NCBI RefSeq assembly: GCF_025154075.1
Contig: NZ_JAOAMU010000001.1
Coordinates: 581,991 to 645,990, forward strand
DNA: 64,000 nt
DNA from: Chryseobacterium herbae
GTDB taxonomy: Bacteria; Bacteroidota; Bacteroidia; Flavobacteriales; Weeksellaceae
Direction of reading: 5' to 3'
Positions 48,403-56,771 of the stretch are shown here, piece after piece (within the stretch, counting starts at the first letter, position 1; every line of letters begins with the position of its first letter). Position numbers and translations under genes: made by a program. A model generated the notes under the pieces. It was not told where the DNA came from and did not search any database. It saw only the letters and a program-made list of their open reading frames with translations.

Positions 48403-51060
48403 TTATTTGATCACAAGCTTCGTATTATAAGCTCCTTTTGAAGAATTAATGCTGATTACATAAACCCCTTTCGGAACATTAACATTGAACTCTTTTGTAC
48501 TGTTGCCTTCGCTCTTATAGGCAGATGAGTATACCAGTCTTCCGCTGGCGTCAAACATACCTACCTTTACTTCTCCTTTTAAGTTTCTGGATTTGATAAA
48601 GAAATTACCATCACTTGGATTAGGATAAATCTTGATATCATCTGCCAATGGAGAAGAAACGTCATGAGTTCCCAAAGTCTGGGTTTCTCTTGTACACACT
48701 TCCAGAGACCATGCTGTCACAGTTCCTGCACTTCCAGGGTTATTGTCTGTGGCAAAAAGTTTCCATTCTCCCTGAGCTTTATGCCCTTTAAATATAGCTA
48801 AGGATTCATTTGATTTCGTTTCTCCTGCAAGAGGTGATGCACACGCTACAGCATTACCCGCTTCACTGAATGACGCTGTAATTCCTGACTGCCCTGAGCA
48901 TTGTCTGTTCCAGAACAGGGCTGAAGATCCTACAGGACTTTCAATTCCTATGGCCAGCTGGCTGATGTTCGGATGGGTAACGGATGGCGTCACTTTTATT
49001 TTAGTAATGGTTCCTGTATTGTTGACCATTAAAGGAATATTGATTCTAGGTGCTGAGATACCTCCGCCGCCAGGACTGTCTGTAATGGCTACAGCCGGTC
49101 CATTGTAAGTATACGTATTACAAGCTTCACCTGTTACGTTATAATCTATCACAAAACTTGGACTTACCGCATAATACACATTTCCTACTGCTTCTACTAA
49201 AATATAGGCATTGGCAGAGATAGATCCTGCCGGAATTGTTACCTGCTCACTTCCGTCATTAGCGGTATTGGCAGCTATTGTGGTAAAGGTCTGTCCACCG
49301 TCTTTAGATAATTTAATATTAACATTGGCTGTGCTTACAGGAGCCTGATTGGTATTGGCAACATCCCAGGTCACATTAATGGTTCCTCCTGAAGCTAATG
49401 ACTGACCGAATATCGGAGCCGTCACCTGAAAAGGACCGGACGCTGCATCTACTGTTAACACTGTGGCATCTTTGGAAACCTGTGGTTGCGCCGGACTGTT
49501 GTTTCTTACCGTAGCTGCAAAATTAAGACTTCTTGCTACACTTGAAACCGATTCCCAACGGGTTGATAAAACACCCGCCAATACTTTATTGAAATCAGGA
49601 AAATATCTTACCGAAGAAGTTATCGGGGTAAAAGATCTGAAAGTAGGTCCCGTAGGTTTTGCAGGATAAGCTGACGAAATATCACCAGCCCCGATCTGAG
49701 CTGCCGCAGCCTGATCTGCCTGTTCCCATGTATAGGTATAAGAAGCTGTATTGGCATCAGATGAGGTCGCTTTTAAAACAAACGGGGTAGATTTTGGAAT
49801 TGTATAATCCGCACCGGCATTGACATCAGGAGCAGGGTTTGCAAAAGGTGCATTAACACCACAAACAATACTGTTTATTTTATTTTTAATCTGGGTAACA
49901 CTGTTGGCATGAAAATAATCATTGGAATTGAACTGAACATCAGAAGCCGTTGTAATCCCTGTGTATGCCATTATTGTGCTGCCACTTCCCGGCTCCACTC
50001 TCTGATCCGCTTGTGCAGATCTGTAGGTATAAGAGTGTCCTGCACCCAGCTGGTGCCCCATTTCATGAGCTACATAATCTATATCGAATTTATCTCCTTC
50101 CGGAAAATTATGGGCAGTCCATCCTGCTCCTTTTGAGTTGTTGTTGCAGATGACACCTACGCCAGCAGATCCGTTACCTCCTTTTTTATCAATTAAATGA
50201 CCCATATCATAATCCTCAGCAGCGATTCTTGCGGAAATCTGGGCATGAGCCTCGTTCGGGCCACCGTTTGTATAAGGATCTCCAGCCGGATCTAAAAATA
50301 TAATCGTTTCATTGTTGGCGATAAGGTTAAAATGAAAAGAAAGATCTTTTTCAAAAACACCGTTCAGCCTGGTTAATGAGGCATTCATAGCAGCAAGAAT
50401 CACTGCTTTTTTCTCTGCGTCAGTTGCTGTGGCCGGAGTACCTGCAGCTGTTAAATGGTATTGTGCATATTCTCCCGTACAGGATAAGGCAAGTCTGAAA
50501 ATATTGAAACCTGCTGTTTTCTTACTTACGCTTTCGCTTTTTTTTTCTGCATCCTCTATGACAGAGCACTCAAAAGGTTCTTTATCCTGGCCTCTTCTGG
50601 CATTGGAGTCAAAAACGGCATATACTGTTCTGTCTTCGCTGTAAGGTTCAATGAATTCTGAGAGACCGGATCTGGTGATCATGGATGAAAATCCTACCGG
50701 CGACATGCTGAATCTTAAATAAACGGAAGGGTCATCTACACCGCTTCCTACATAGGATTTGATATCCGGATATTTTTTCTGAAGGGCTGGATCCATATTG
50801 GAAGATTCCCAAACCTGAAATCTTTCGATCTTTCCACCTGCTGTAGGAAGTGATACAATCACTCCTTTTGATCCTGAAAAACGCTCGGGAGCATCTTTTA
50901 ATGAAAGCTTAAGCTGATTGGTATCTAAGGAATACAGACCTGCATATTCCAGTTTCTCCTGAGAAGGCTTCACTTTCTGCGCCCTTAAGGAGGTTTTGGT
51001 CCATTGTGCATGTCCTAAGAAAGGAAGCAACATCATGGAAAGAAAGAAATAGTTTTTCAT
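48403..51060 (-). CDS. Reprolysin-like (M12B) metalloprotease with P-domain and T9SS sorting domain, paralogue
   Basis: This is an 885-residue protein that lines up end to end with the protein at 40027-42702. Signal peptide is about 1-18 and the zinc motif H-E-M-G-H-Q-L-G-A-G-H has H332, E333, H336 and H342. The P-like domain and type A sorting domain (I-Y-P-N-P-S-D-G-N-F-F..., end K-L-V-I-K) match. The prodomain, P-domain and tail are the most alike. The region before the zinc motif (about 250-310) differs most and includes indels, which may affect substrate choice. It is an extracellular endopeptidase. Confidence 0.93.
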   Translation of the reverse strand: MKNYFFLSMMLLPFLGHAQWTKTSLRAQKVKPSQEKLEYAGLYSLDTNQLKLSLKDAPERFSGSKGVIVSLPTAGGKIERFQVWESSNMDPALQKKYPDIKSYVGSGVDDPSVYLRFSMSPVGFSSMITRSGLSEFIEPYSEDRTVYAVFDSNARRGQDKEPFECSVIEDAEKKSESVSKKTAGFNIFRLALSCTGEYAQYHLTAAGTPATATDAEKKAVILAAMNASLTRLNGVFEKDLSFHFNLIANNETIIFLDPAGDPYTNGGPNEAHAQISARIAAEDYDMGHLIDKKGGNGSAGVGVICNNNSKGAGWTAHNFPEGDKFDIDYVAHEMGHQLGAGHSYTYRSAQADQRVEPGSGSTIMAYTGITTASDVQFNSNDYFHANSVTQIKNKINSIVCGVNAPFANPAPDVNAGADYTIPKSTPFVLKATSSDANTASYTYTWEQADQAAAAQIGAGDISSAYPAKPTGPTFRSFTPITSSVRYFPDFNKVLAGVLSTRWESVSSVARSLNFAATVRNNSPAQPQVSKDATVLTVDAASGPFQVTAPIFGQSLASGGTINVTWDVANTNQAPVSTANVNIKLSKDGGQTFTTIAANTANDGSEQVTIPAGSISANAYILVEAVGNVYYAVSPSFVIDYNVTGEACNTYTYNGPAVAITDSPGGGGISAPRINIPLMVNNTGTITKIKVTPSVTHPNISQLAIGIESPVGSSALFWNRQCSGQSGITASFSEAGNAVACASPLAGETKSNESLAIFKGHKAQGEWKLFATDNNPGSAGTVTAWSLEVCTRETQTLGTHDVSSPLADDIKIYPNPSDGNFFIKSRNLKGEVKVGMFDASGRLVYSSAYKSEGNSTKEFNVNVPKGVYVISINSSKGAYNTKLVIK

Positions 51061-51296
51061 AGAATAATATATTTTTTAGTGTAGGCTAATTTAACAAAAA
51101 ACAATAACATAAAAAGCTCATTTCATGACTATTATAAATCAAATCCTCAAAAAAACGCTTCCATTAATCATAATATTAAATTTTATAAAAAAAATACATA
51201 CAATATTCACAATTAGAGAAATTAATACTTCAATTACTCAGCTTCATCTATTTTATGTAAAAAAATATTCCAGCTATAACTATTTACTCACGCATA

Positions 51297-51329
51297 TTTG
51301 CATCAGAGTTTAAAAAATATTTATCTTTG
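51297..51329 (+). promoter_or_regulatory. Consensus promoter of the MerR-family gene
   Basis: TTTG (51297-51300), 21 bases, then TATCTTTG (51322-51329) is a full match to the Bacteroidota -33/-7 pattern. It overlaps the possible in-frame TTG start at 51327, so translation should begin at the ATG at 51348. Confidence 0.75.
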
Positions 51330-51347
51330 GCTTTTAGGATTCATACA

Positions 51348-51692
51348 ATGAAGATAAATTTACCTGACAAACTGTATTATTCAATAGGAGAAGTGGCAAA
51401 GGCTTTTGATGTAAACACCTCACTAATACGGTATTGGGAACAGGAATTCCCCATCATCAAGCCTAAAAAGAACAAAAAAGGGAACCGTTACTTCACTCCG
51501 GAAGACATTAAGAATCTTCAAATGATCTATCATCTGGTAAAAGAAAAAGGCTATACACTGGATGGCGCAAGAATCGCTCTGACGACCAACAGTAAGATTT
51601 CCGAAACGGTAACTATCATTGACCGTCTTGAATTTATAAAGGCTGAGCTTCAGAAACTGAAAGCTTCCCTAGCAGACCAAGATTCTGAATAA
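51348..51692 (+). CDS. MerR family transcriptional regulator
   Basis: This is a 114-residue DNA-binding protein. The MerR helix-turn-helix and wing are clear: Y-S-I-G-E-V-A-K-A-F-D-V-N-T-S-L-I-R-Y-W-E-Q-E-F-P and G-N-R-Y-F-T-P-E-D-I-K-N-L. A short helix (about 85-110) serves for dimerisation. No effector-binding domain or metal-binding cysteine is present, so it belongs to the small MerR type common in Bacteroidota. The signal is unknown. The start is set by the promoter, which covers the upstream TTG codon. Confidence 0.9.
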   Translation: MKINLPDKLYYSIGEVAKAFDVNTSLIRYWEQEFPIIKPKKNKKGNRYFTPEDIKNLQMIYHLVKEKGYTLDGARIALTTNSKISETVTIIDRLEFIKAELQKLKASLADQDSE

Positions 51693-51705
51693 ACATTATA
51701 GCATC

Positions 51706-51742
51706 ATAAAAAGCATCTTTTTAAAGGATGCTTTTGTTTTTT
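51706..51742 (+). terminator. Terminator after the MerR-family gene
   Basis: The stem AAAAGCATC/GATGCTTTT (51709-51717 with 51727-51735) is followed by a T-run. Confidence 0.8.
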
Positions 51743-51791
51743 ACTGCCCTATCCAGGATCACGTTCAAAACTTATGGGTTTATTTTTCTAA

Positions 51792-52007
51792 CGCAAAGAA
51801 AAGCAAAGAATTGTTTCAAATTCTTTAAAATAAGATAAACAAAGGCGTTTCACTTATTTCCGAAATACAGGGTTTTCACTGAAAATCGGAACCTCTGAAT
51901 TTGTGAGGCTTTATAGTGTTTTTTTGTTTTACTCTTTTTAAATGAAATGCCTTTGTTTATCTTTATTAAAATTGTTTCATTTTCAAAAAACTTTGTTTGC
52001 CCTTGCG
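51792..52007. repeat. Dispersed palindromic element, copy 2 (216 bp)
   Basis: It matches 22074-22303. The inner 21-base arms lie at 51832-51852 and 51943-51963 and pair at 20 of 21 positions. The outer ends are CGCAAAGAAAAGCAAAG (51792-51808) and CTTTGTTTGCCCTTGCG (51991-52007), an imperfect inverted pair (13 of 17). No transposase or coding frame is inside. Confidence 0.88.
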
Positions 52008-52127
52008 ATTATTAAACGTTTGAAACGATATCAAAGTATCAACGTGAATCCTATCTTTTTCCAATGACACATATTTTTACTTTTGTTCACCTGCTCTATC
52101 TACATGATCTGCGAGAGCAATTAATTT

Positions 52128-52226
52128 TTATTGAGTCCACAACTTATGCGCCTCATCTCCCAACTTCTTCTTCATTTCTTCAAATAATTCTATCTGAAAA
52201 GCATTCAAATGTAAATTAGAAATCAT
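52128..52226 (-). CDS. Possible 32-residue small protein or gene remnant
   Basis: An ATG-to-stop frame on the minus strand encodes M-I-S-N-L-H-L-N-A-F-Q-I-E-L-F-E-E-M-K-K..., ending H-K-L-W-T-Q. The composition is that of a soluble amphipathic helix rather than of random AT-rich DNA. A stop lies about ten codons upstream in frame. It may be a real small gene, the tail of a lost gene, or chance. I do not recognise it. Confidence 0.25.
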   Translation of the reverse strand: MISNLHLNAFQIELFEEMKKKLGDEAHKLWTQ

Positions 52227-52306
52227 TTGAAAGTATTTGCTGTACAAAACAATTCATTATGCTTTTTCCCATTGCCCCGATTTGTTTTTATTGATAAGTT
52301 TACGGG

Positions 52307-53575
52307 ATGATGAGAAAAAATGATTACCGGAAACTGGCATTCATGGGAATCCTGATGATTGTCCTGCTTGCGTTTCAGACTTATACAGGCAGGGGAAAAG
52401 AAGATTTCCCTGCAGTTACATTTATTACAGAGAGCTTAGCTTCTCTGAACCTGACAGACTTTGATCCTAATGAACTGGATGCAAAACAGTGGAAACTTTT
52501 AGGATTTTCTGAAAAACAGGTTTCTACCCTTCTCAATTATAAAAAAATTGTGGGAGGTCAGTTTACTTCGAAAGCACAATTTAAAAAGTGCTACGCCGTT
52601 TCCACTGAAAAATTCACTGAACTTGAATCTTACCTGCTGCTTCCTGAAACGGGCAAAGACCATTCTTCCAGAAAGTTTAAAGGCTATGAAAAGAAAGAGA
52701 TTATCATTTCCGGAAAGTTCAATCCGGACAAACTTTCTGCTGCTCAATGGGTGAAGATGGGTTTCAGTGAAAGGCAAGCCGAAGCCATTGTAAAATATAA
52801 AAATTATTTGGGTGGAAGCTTTGTCAGCAAAGAAAAATTCAAAGAATGCTTTATCATCTCTTCGGAGAATTACAGCAAAATGGAACCTTATTTACTGCTC
52901 CCGGCAAAAACACCAGACGATTTTAAAAATTCAACTAAAAATTATGTTGTAAAATCCAGAATTGAGTACCGCAATTTTGATCCGAATATAACGGATTTAG
53001 AAGGTTGGAAGGCTTTAGGATTTTCAGAAAGACAGGCTCAGACGATTGTCAACTATCGAGACAGAAATCTAAGAGGAAGCTTTAAAACACCGGAAGATCT
53101 GCAGAAGTGTTTTGTGATCTCTCCTGAGAAATTCCAGGAATTAAAACCATATATCAAACTCAATCCTACTGTAGACAAAAAACAGGAAACTGATTTTTCA
53201 AAAATTGATTTAAATATGATTACATTCAAGCAGTTGCAGGAATTTGGCCTGGATGAAAGAAGTGCCGGATCGATGATTGGCTTTAGAAAAAAACTGAGAG
53301 GTTTTGTCAATAAACAGCAAATTTTAGACACCTATAATATTGATAAAGATTTGGTTCAAAAATTAATTTCTATTGCTCCACTGGATGTTTCAAATGTTCC
53401 TAAATATACTTTAACGGAAGCTCCTGAAGAATGGCTGAAAGATCATCCCTACTTCAAATATTCTGCTGACAAAATTATATTCTACCGGACTACTTATCAT
53501 GATGATAAGAAAATTCTGAAGCTTTTAAAATTAAAGCCCGAATATGAGGAAAGAATGAAATTATATTTAAAATAA
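52307..53575 (+). CDS. Membrane-anchored protein with four helix-hairpin-helix modules
   Basis: This is a 422-residue protein with one N-terminal hydrophobic anchor (about 10-25) and no lipobox. Four ComEA-like helix-hairpin-helix units follow: about 48-112, 132-197, 217-282 and 292-345. Three share the core F-(D/N)-P-N/D-x-L-x-A-x-Q/G-W-x-x-L/M-G-F-S-E-(K/R)-Q and a repeated K-C-(Y/F)-(A/V/I)-(V/I)-S/I-S-x-E-K/N-F/Y segment. Such units bind DNA backbones without sequence preference. ComEA with a single unit pulls DNA through the envelope in competence, so an envelope DNA-binding role is possible. That is inference only. Confidence 0.78.
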   Translation: MMRKNDYRKLAFMGILMIVLLAFQTYTGRGKEDFPAVTFITESLASLNLTDFDPNELDAKQWKLLGFSEKQVSTLLNYKKIVGGQFTSKAQFKKCYAVSTEKFTELESYLLLPETGKDHSSRKFKGYEKKEIIISGKFNPDKLSAAQWVKMGFSERQAEAIVKYKNYLGGSFVSKEKFKECFIISSENYSKMEPYLLLPAKTPDDFKNSTKNYVVKSRIEYRNFDPNITDLEGWKALGFSERQAQTIVNYRDRNLRGSFKTPEDLQKCFVISPEKFQELKPYIKLNPTVDKKQETDFSKIDLNMITFKQLQEFGLDERSAGSMIGFRKKLRGFVNKQQILDTYNIDKDLVQKLISIAPLDVSNVPKYTLTEAPEEWLKDHPYFKYSADKIIFYRTTYHDDKKILKLLKLKPEYEERMKLYLK

Positions 53576-53594
53576 CCTGAGAGCGGGTTTTAGA

Positions 53595-53874
53595 GAGTTA
53601 TGAGTTTTGAATTATGAATTATGAGATTTAGGGTGAGTTTGGTTTCGGGGTGCGAGTTTCGAGTTTGAGAGTTTGAGGGTTTGAGAGTTTCAGTTGCTAG
53701 TTTATAGATATATCATGTTTCGCATCTGTTTGTCTGAAATCTGATGTCGATGTCTAATATCTGATGTTTGGAATCTTGTTTCTTAGCTCTTTACTGAAAT
53801 CAAAAGACCATAATTTCAACCTACAGCACAATCCCTACAACCTGCGACCTAATATCTGCCACCTAAAACTCACC
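53595..53874 (-). repeat. Composite intergenic repeat, inverted copy
   Basis: Read on the minus strand, the module order matches 16481-16760: GGTGGCAGATATTAGGT, the 24-base exact block (53798-53821), an AAGAAACAAGATTCCA word, ATATATCTATAAAC, then CTCAAACTCGAAACTCGCAC. An extra CATCAGATTTCAGAC insert sits in the middle. Confidence 0.75.
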
Positions 53875-53925
53875 ATTCACTTGCGAAGCAAAATTCACCA
53901 TTGACATTTTTATTCCCAGTTGAAA

Positions 53926-53971
53926 GTCTGATGTCTGATGTCCAATGTCTGATGTCTGATGTCTGATGTCT
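53926..53971 (+). repeat. 7-base tandem repeat GTCTGAT
   Basis: Six units of GTCTGAT, the third changed to GTCCAAT, plus a partial unit. The same unit appears in ones and twos within the other modular repeats. Confidence 0.85.
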
Positions 53972-54010
53972 AAAAAAATATCTTATCCCGAACTCAGGCT
54001 ATTTTACATT

Positions 54011-55231
54011 TTAGTGGTGCATATAACTGCCGGGACCATTGGTACCTTCAATTGATTCAGGCAATATTCCGTATTTTGTTCGTAAATCGACTGTCCCTAA
54101 AGTTTTCCCCGTCTGGATTTCAATGACACTAATGGTGCCGGAATTTAAGTTAGGAATATCCAACAGGTTATTTTGTACGGCTACCACTTCTTTTCCTTTT
54201 TTGGTTGTAAAGAAAACCATATGATGTGCTCCTTTATCTGCAGTAAGGGTTTTTAAAAGCTTTAGTTGAGGAAGATTACTTATATCAAAGACCAAAACTT
54301 TTCCAGGATCTGCAAAACTTACGTAGAGCTTGCTGTTATCATCAATGTACATTTCGAGTGCCCAGCCTAATCCCTGTGTGCTTCCGTCAAATATTTTACT
54401 AAAAGCATCATATTTCTTGGTTGCAGCATTGTATGGAGCAATCCAGATATCACCGCCCAGCATTGTCGTTGCAAGGGCATATTGTGGGAATTTTCCACGG
54501 AGTAACAGAACCTCGACAGGACTGGAAAGATCCGTTTGTGAGTCTGCTACCAGATAGGTCTCTTTTAATTCATAAGTATTCATATCTAATAAAGTACAAG
54601 TGTTTCCCATTCCGGTAGTAAGATCCGGGTGAATGGTTGAGGTGACCATCATTATTCCTTTTTCCTCATTAACAGAAATACCATGCGGATACATAATAAA
54701 TTGATTGGGATTGGCTTGAATCGGAGCTTTAATAGTTTTGATAAGCTGGTTATTATTGGCATTAAAAACACCTACACTCCCATCCTTCGGTCCTCCTGCT
54801 CCTCCCATAAAAGTCATAAAATATCTTCCGTCATTGGTGAAAAATAAATTTTCGCCTACCGTATTCTCCCCTGTATTAATAGGTGTTGCACTAACTAGTT
54901 TTGGCTGTCCATTTTTGTCTTTTTCCGTTTTTATCTGGTAAAGATAGCTTCCTCCTAAAGCAGTCGTGTATAATTTGTTCGCACCCTGATTATAATAAAG
55001 ATGATGAGGCAGGACACCAACGCCTAATTCAAGTTTGCTGCTGATATGTCCAAAATTCGGAGCTTCAGGATCGAGCTCAATGACAGCGACTCCATCCTGT
55101 AATCCTTTCAAGCTTCTGTAATCAATGTAAAATGAAGAATCGTGCGGAAGATCCGGATTATGGTTATCATTTTGACAATTTGAAAATGCCAACAAAATAA
55201 CAAAGGAAAGTGGAATAAATTTTAATTTCAT
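54011..55231 (-). CDS. Beta-propeller lipoprotein
   Basis: This is a 406-residue protein with lipobox (F-S-N-C, cysteine 19). The mature part is a seven-bladed propeller of the YVTN/lactonase kind. Strands end in motifs such as N-K-L-Y-T-T-A-L-G-G-S-Y-L-Y, G-R-Y-F-M-T-F-M-G-G, S-K-L-Y-V-S-F-A-D-P-G-K-V-L-V-F-D and G-T-I-S-V-I-E-I-Q-T-G-K. No catalytic residues can be assigned. It should be tethered in the envelope. The gene stands alone and I do not recognise a specific function. Confidence 0.75.
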   Translation of the reverse strand: MKLKFIPLSFVILLAFSNCQNDNHNPDLPHDSSFYIDYRSLKGLQDGVAVIELDPEAPNFGHISSKLELGVGVLPHHLYYNQGANKLYTTALGGSYLYQIKTEKDKNGQPKLVSATPINTGENTVGENLFFTNDGRYFMTFMGGAGGPKDGSVGVFNANNNQLIKTIKAPIQANPNQFIMYPHGISVNEEKGIMMVTSTIHPDLTTGMGNTCTLLDMNTYELKETYLVADSQTDLSSPVEVLLLRGKFPQYALATTMLGGDIWIAPYNAATKKYDAFSKIFDGSTQGLGWALEMYIDDNSKLYVSFADPGKVLVFDISNLPQLKLLKTLTADKGAHHMVFFTTKKGKEVVAVQNNLLDIPNLNSGTISVIEIQTGKTLGTVDLRTKYGILPESIEGTNGPGSYMHH

Positions 55232-55410
55232 AGTTTTTAGTTCTTTAATAGTTACTATTATAAATATAACAGATTTTCACTAACGAACTAAAAATATTAC
55301 ACCAATGTGTGAATTTTATTAAAATACAACACTTTATGTATCTTTTCTATTGCTTTTATTCAGATAGATTATCTGGAGAAAGAAGTTCTAATTTGCCTGA
55401 CCAAAAAGCA

Positions 55411-55444
55411 GGAATAAAAAAAAGCAGGAGAATATCCCCTGCTT
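55411..55444 (-). terminator. Terminator after rluF
   Basis: The stem AAGCAGG/CCTGCTT (55422-55428 with 55438-55444) is followed on the minus strand by a long T-run. It closes the ftsX-to-rluF operon. Confidence 0.8.
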
Positions 55445-55470
55445 ACCATCTTATTATTTATGATATAATC

Positions 55471-56193
55471 TTAATCGATTGTTTTGGCAGAATCAGAAAG
55501 AAGGTTGTTAAGCGAACCAAGTTCTTCTTCTGTAAGCTCACGCCATTTTCCCACCGGAAGATCCAGTTTAATATTCATGATGCGGATACGCTTCAGCTTT
55601 TTTACGTCATAGCCGAGATATTCGCACATTCTTCGGATCTGTCTGTTTAGCCCCTGGGTAAGAATGATACGGAAAGTCATGTCATCGATTCTTTCCACGT
55701 CACATTTTTTAGTGACTGTATCCAGGATCGGAACTCCATTCCTCATTTTATCAAGGAATTTGGGTGACATAGGCTTATCAAGACGTACAATATATTCTTT
55801 TTCGTGGTTGTTTCTTGCTCTAAGAATTTTGTTGACGATATCGCCATCGCTGGTCAACAGGATCAGACCTTCACTCGGTTTGTCCAGTCTTCCGATCGGG
55901 AAAATTCTTTTCGGATAGTTGATGTAGTCTACGATATTGTTTTTTTCACGTTTGGTGTCTGTTGTGCAGACAATCCCCACGGGTTTGTTAAAAGCGATAT
56001 AAACAGGCTTATCCTGCGGCTCACGGACAGGTCGGCCATCTACTTCCACAAGATCTTCATCAGAAACTTTTGTCCCCATCTCAGGAACCTTTCCATTAAT
56101 TGTAATTCTTCCTTCCTCCAAAAGTTTATCTGCGGCTCTTCTTGAACAGTAACCTACTTCTGATAAATATTTATTGATGCGCGTTTTTTCCAT
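55471..56193 (-). CDS. rluF: 23S rRNA pseudouridine(2604) synthase
   Basis: This is a 240-residue protein. An S4 RNA-binding domain (about 4-60) precedes the RsuA/RluB/E/F-type catalytic domain. The catalytic aspartate lies in G-R-L-D-K-P-S-E-G-L (about 101-110). The stretches N-K-I-L-R-A-x-N-x-H-E-K-E-Y and G-L-N-R-Q-I-R-R-M-C-E resemble RluF more than RluB or RsuA. RluF can also modify tRNA-Tyr. Its start overlaps the stop of the outer-membrane protein gene by one base (TAATG), so the two are translationally coupled. It is the last gene of the operon. Confidence 0.9.
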   Translation of the reverse strand: MEKTRINKYLSEVGYCSRRAADKLLEEGRITINGKVPEMGTKVSDEDLVEVDGRPVREPQDKPVYIAFNKPVGIVCTTDTKREKNNIVDYINYPKRIFPIGRLDKPSEGLILLTSDGDIVNKILRARNNHEKEYIVRLDKPMSPKFLDKMRNGVPILDTVTKKCDVERIDDMTFRIILTQGLNRQIRRMCEYLGYDVKKLKRIRIMNIKLDLPVGKWRELTEEELGSLNNLLSDSAKTID

Positions 56194-56771
56194 TAGTCTT
56201 CTCCGTAACCTGTATAATTTTTATTGCTGAAAATGGTAATTCCATAGCTTAAGCCAATGAAAAAGCCATTTGATTTCCCGTTGAGCTGATGTCCTTCAAA
56301 AGTAATTCCACCTTCCTGGCTCAGCCTTTTTGAATAGGAAACCATCATTCCAAGCCTTGCTCCCCAAAATTCAGAATCTGAAATTGCTGAATGATTAAGC
56401 TGCTTCCCGTAATTTAAATCGATATAAAAAGGACGGTCGCCCGGGCTGAATATGATCTTCGGCTGGATCATCCAGTAAACCAGGTGATAATTGTCTTCTA
56501 TAAAGCTGTATTTAAATCCGGTTCCGAGTGCAAAGTTAGGAAGAAAATTGTAACCTCCAATGGCTGTGATACCATATGTCATTTTACCCACCCGTTTCGG
56601 CTCAATATACTGTGAATTGCTGAACTGATTATCTTTAGTCTGAAGATTCAGGCCTATATTCAATGAAGGGTTCACATAGAAACCCATTTTTTCTTTCTTT
56701 GCCTCTGTTTCCTGCGAAAAAAATATTGCAAAAGATAAGAGTCCTAAAACAAGGAGGAAATTTTTTATCAT
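56193..56771 (-). CDS. Outer-membrane beta-barrel protein
   Basis: This is a 192-residue protein with signal peptide (about 1-19, F-F-S-Q). Alternating beta strands ending in aromatic residues cover the rest (for example Y-G-I-T-A-I-G-G-Y-N-F-L-P and A-L-G-T-G-F-K-Y-S-F), typical of small eight-stranded barrels of the OmpW/PorT-like type. It overlaps truB upstream by four bases (ATGA) and rluF downstream by one. Its place in an operon of cell-wall and RNA-modification genes is not explained by sequence. The function is unknown. Confidence 0.75.
   Translation of the reverse strand: MIKNFLLVLGLLSFAIFFSQETEAKKEKMGFYVNPSLNIGLNLQTKDNQFSNSQYIEPKRVGKMTYGITAIGGYNFLPNFALGTGFKYSFIEDNYHLVYWMIQPKIIFSPGDRPFYIDLNYGKQLNHSAISDSEFWGARLGMMVSYSKRLSQEGGITFEGHQLNGKSNGFFIGLSYGITIFSNKNYTGYGED

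Larger units (their letters stand above)
53576..54010. other. Gene-free gap of 435 bases filled with modular repeats
   Basis: It is almost entirely made of the repeats at 53595-53874 and 53926-53971, plus a CTTATCCCGAACTCAGGCT word shared with 37080. I see no promoter or open frame. No clear terminator for either convergent neighbour is seen. Confidence 0.6.

Noticed and set aside
51327..51347. Upstream TTG start for the MerR protein
   Set aside because: The codon lies in the -7 element of a full consensus promoter, so it would not be in the mRNA.
53926..53971. CRISPR-like array
   Set aside because: Units are seven bases long and directly abutting, with no spacers and no cas genes.
55309..55650. 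113-codon open frame on the plus strand
   Set aside because: It crosses the rluF terminator and the 3' part of rluF in antisense and has no family likeness.
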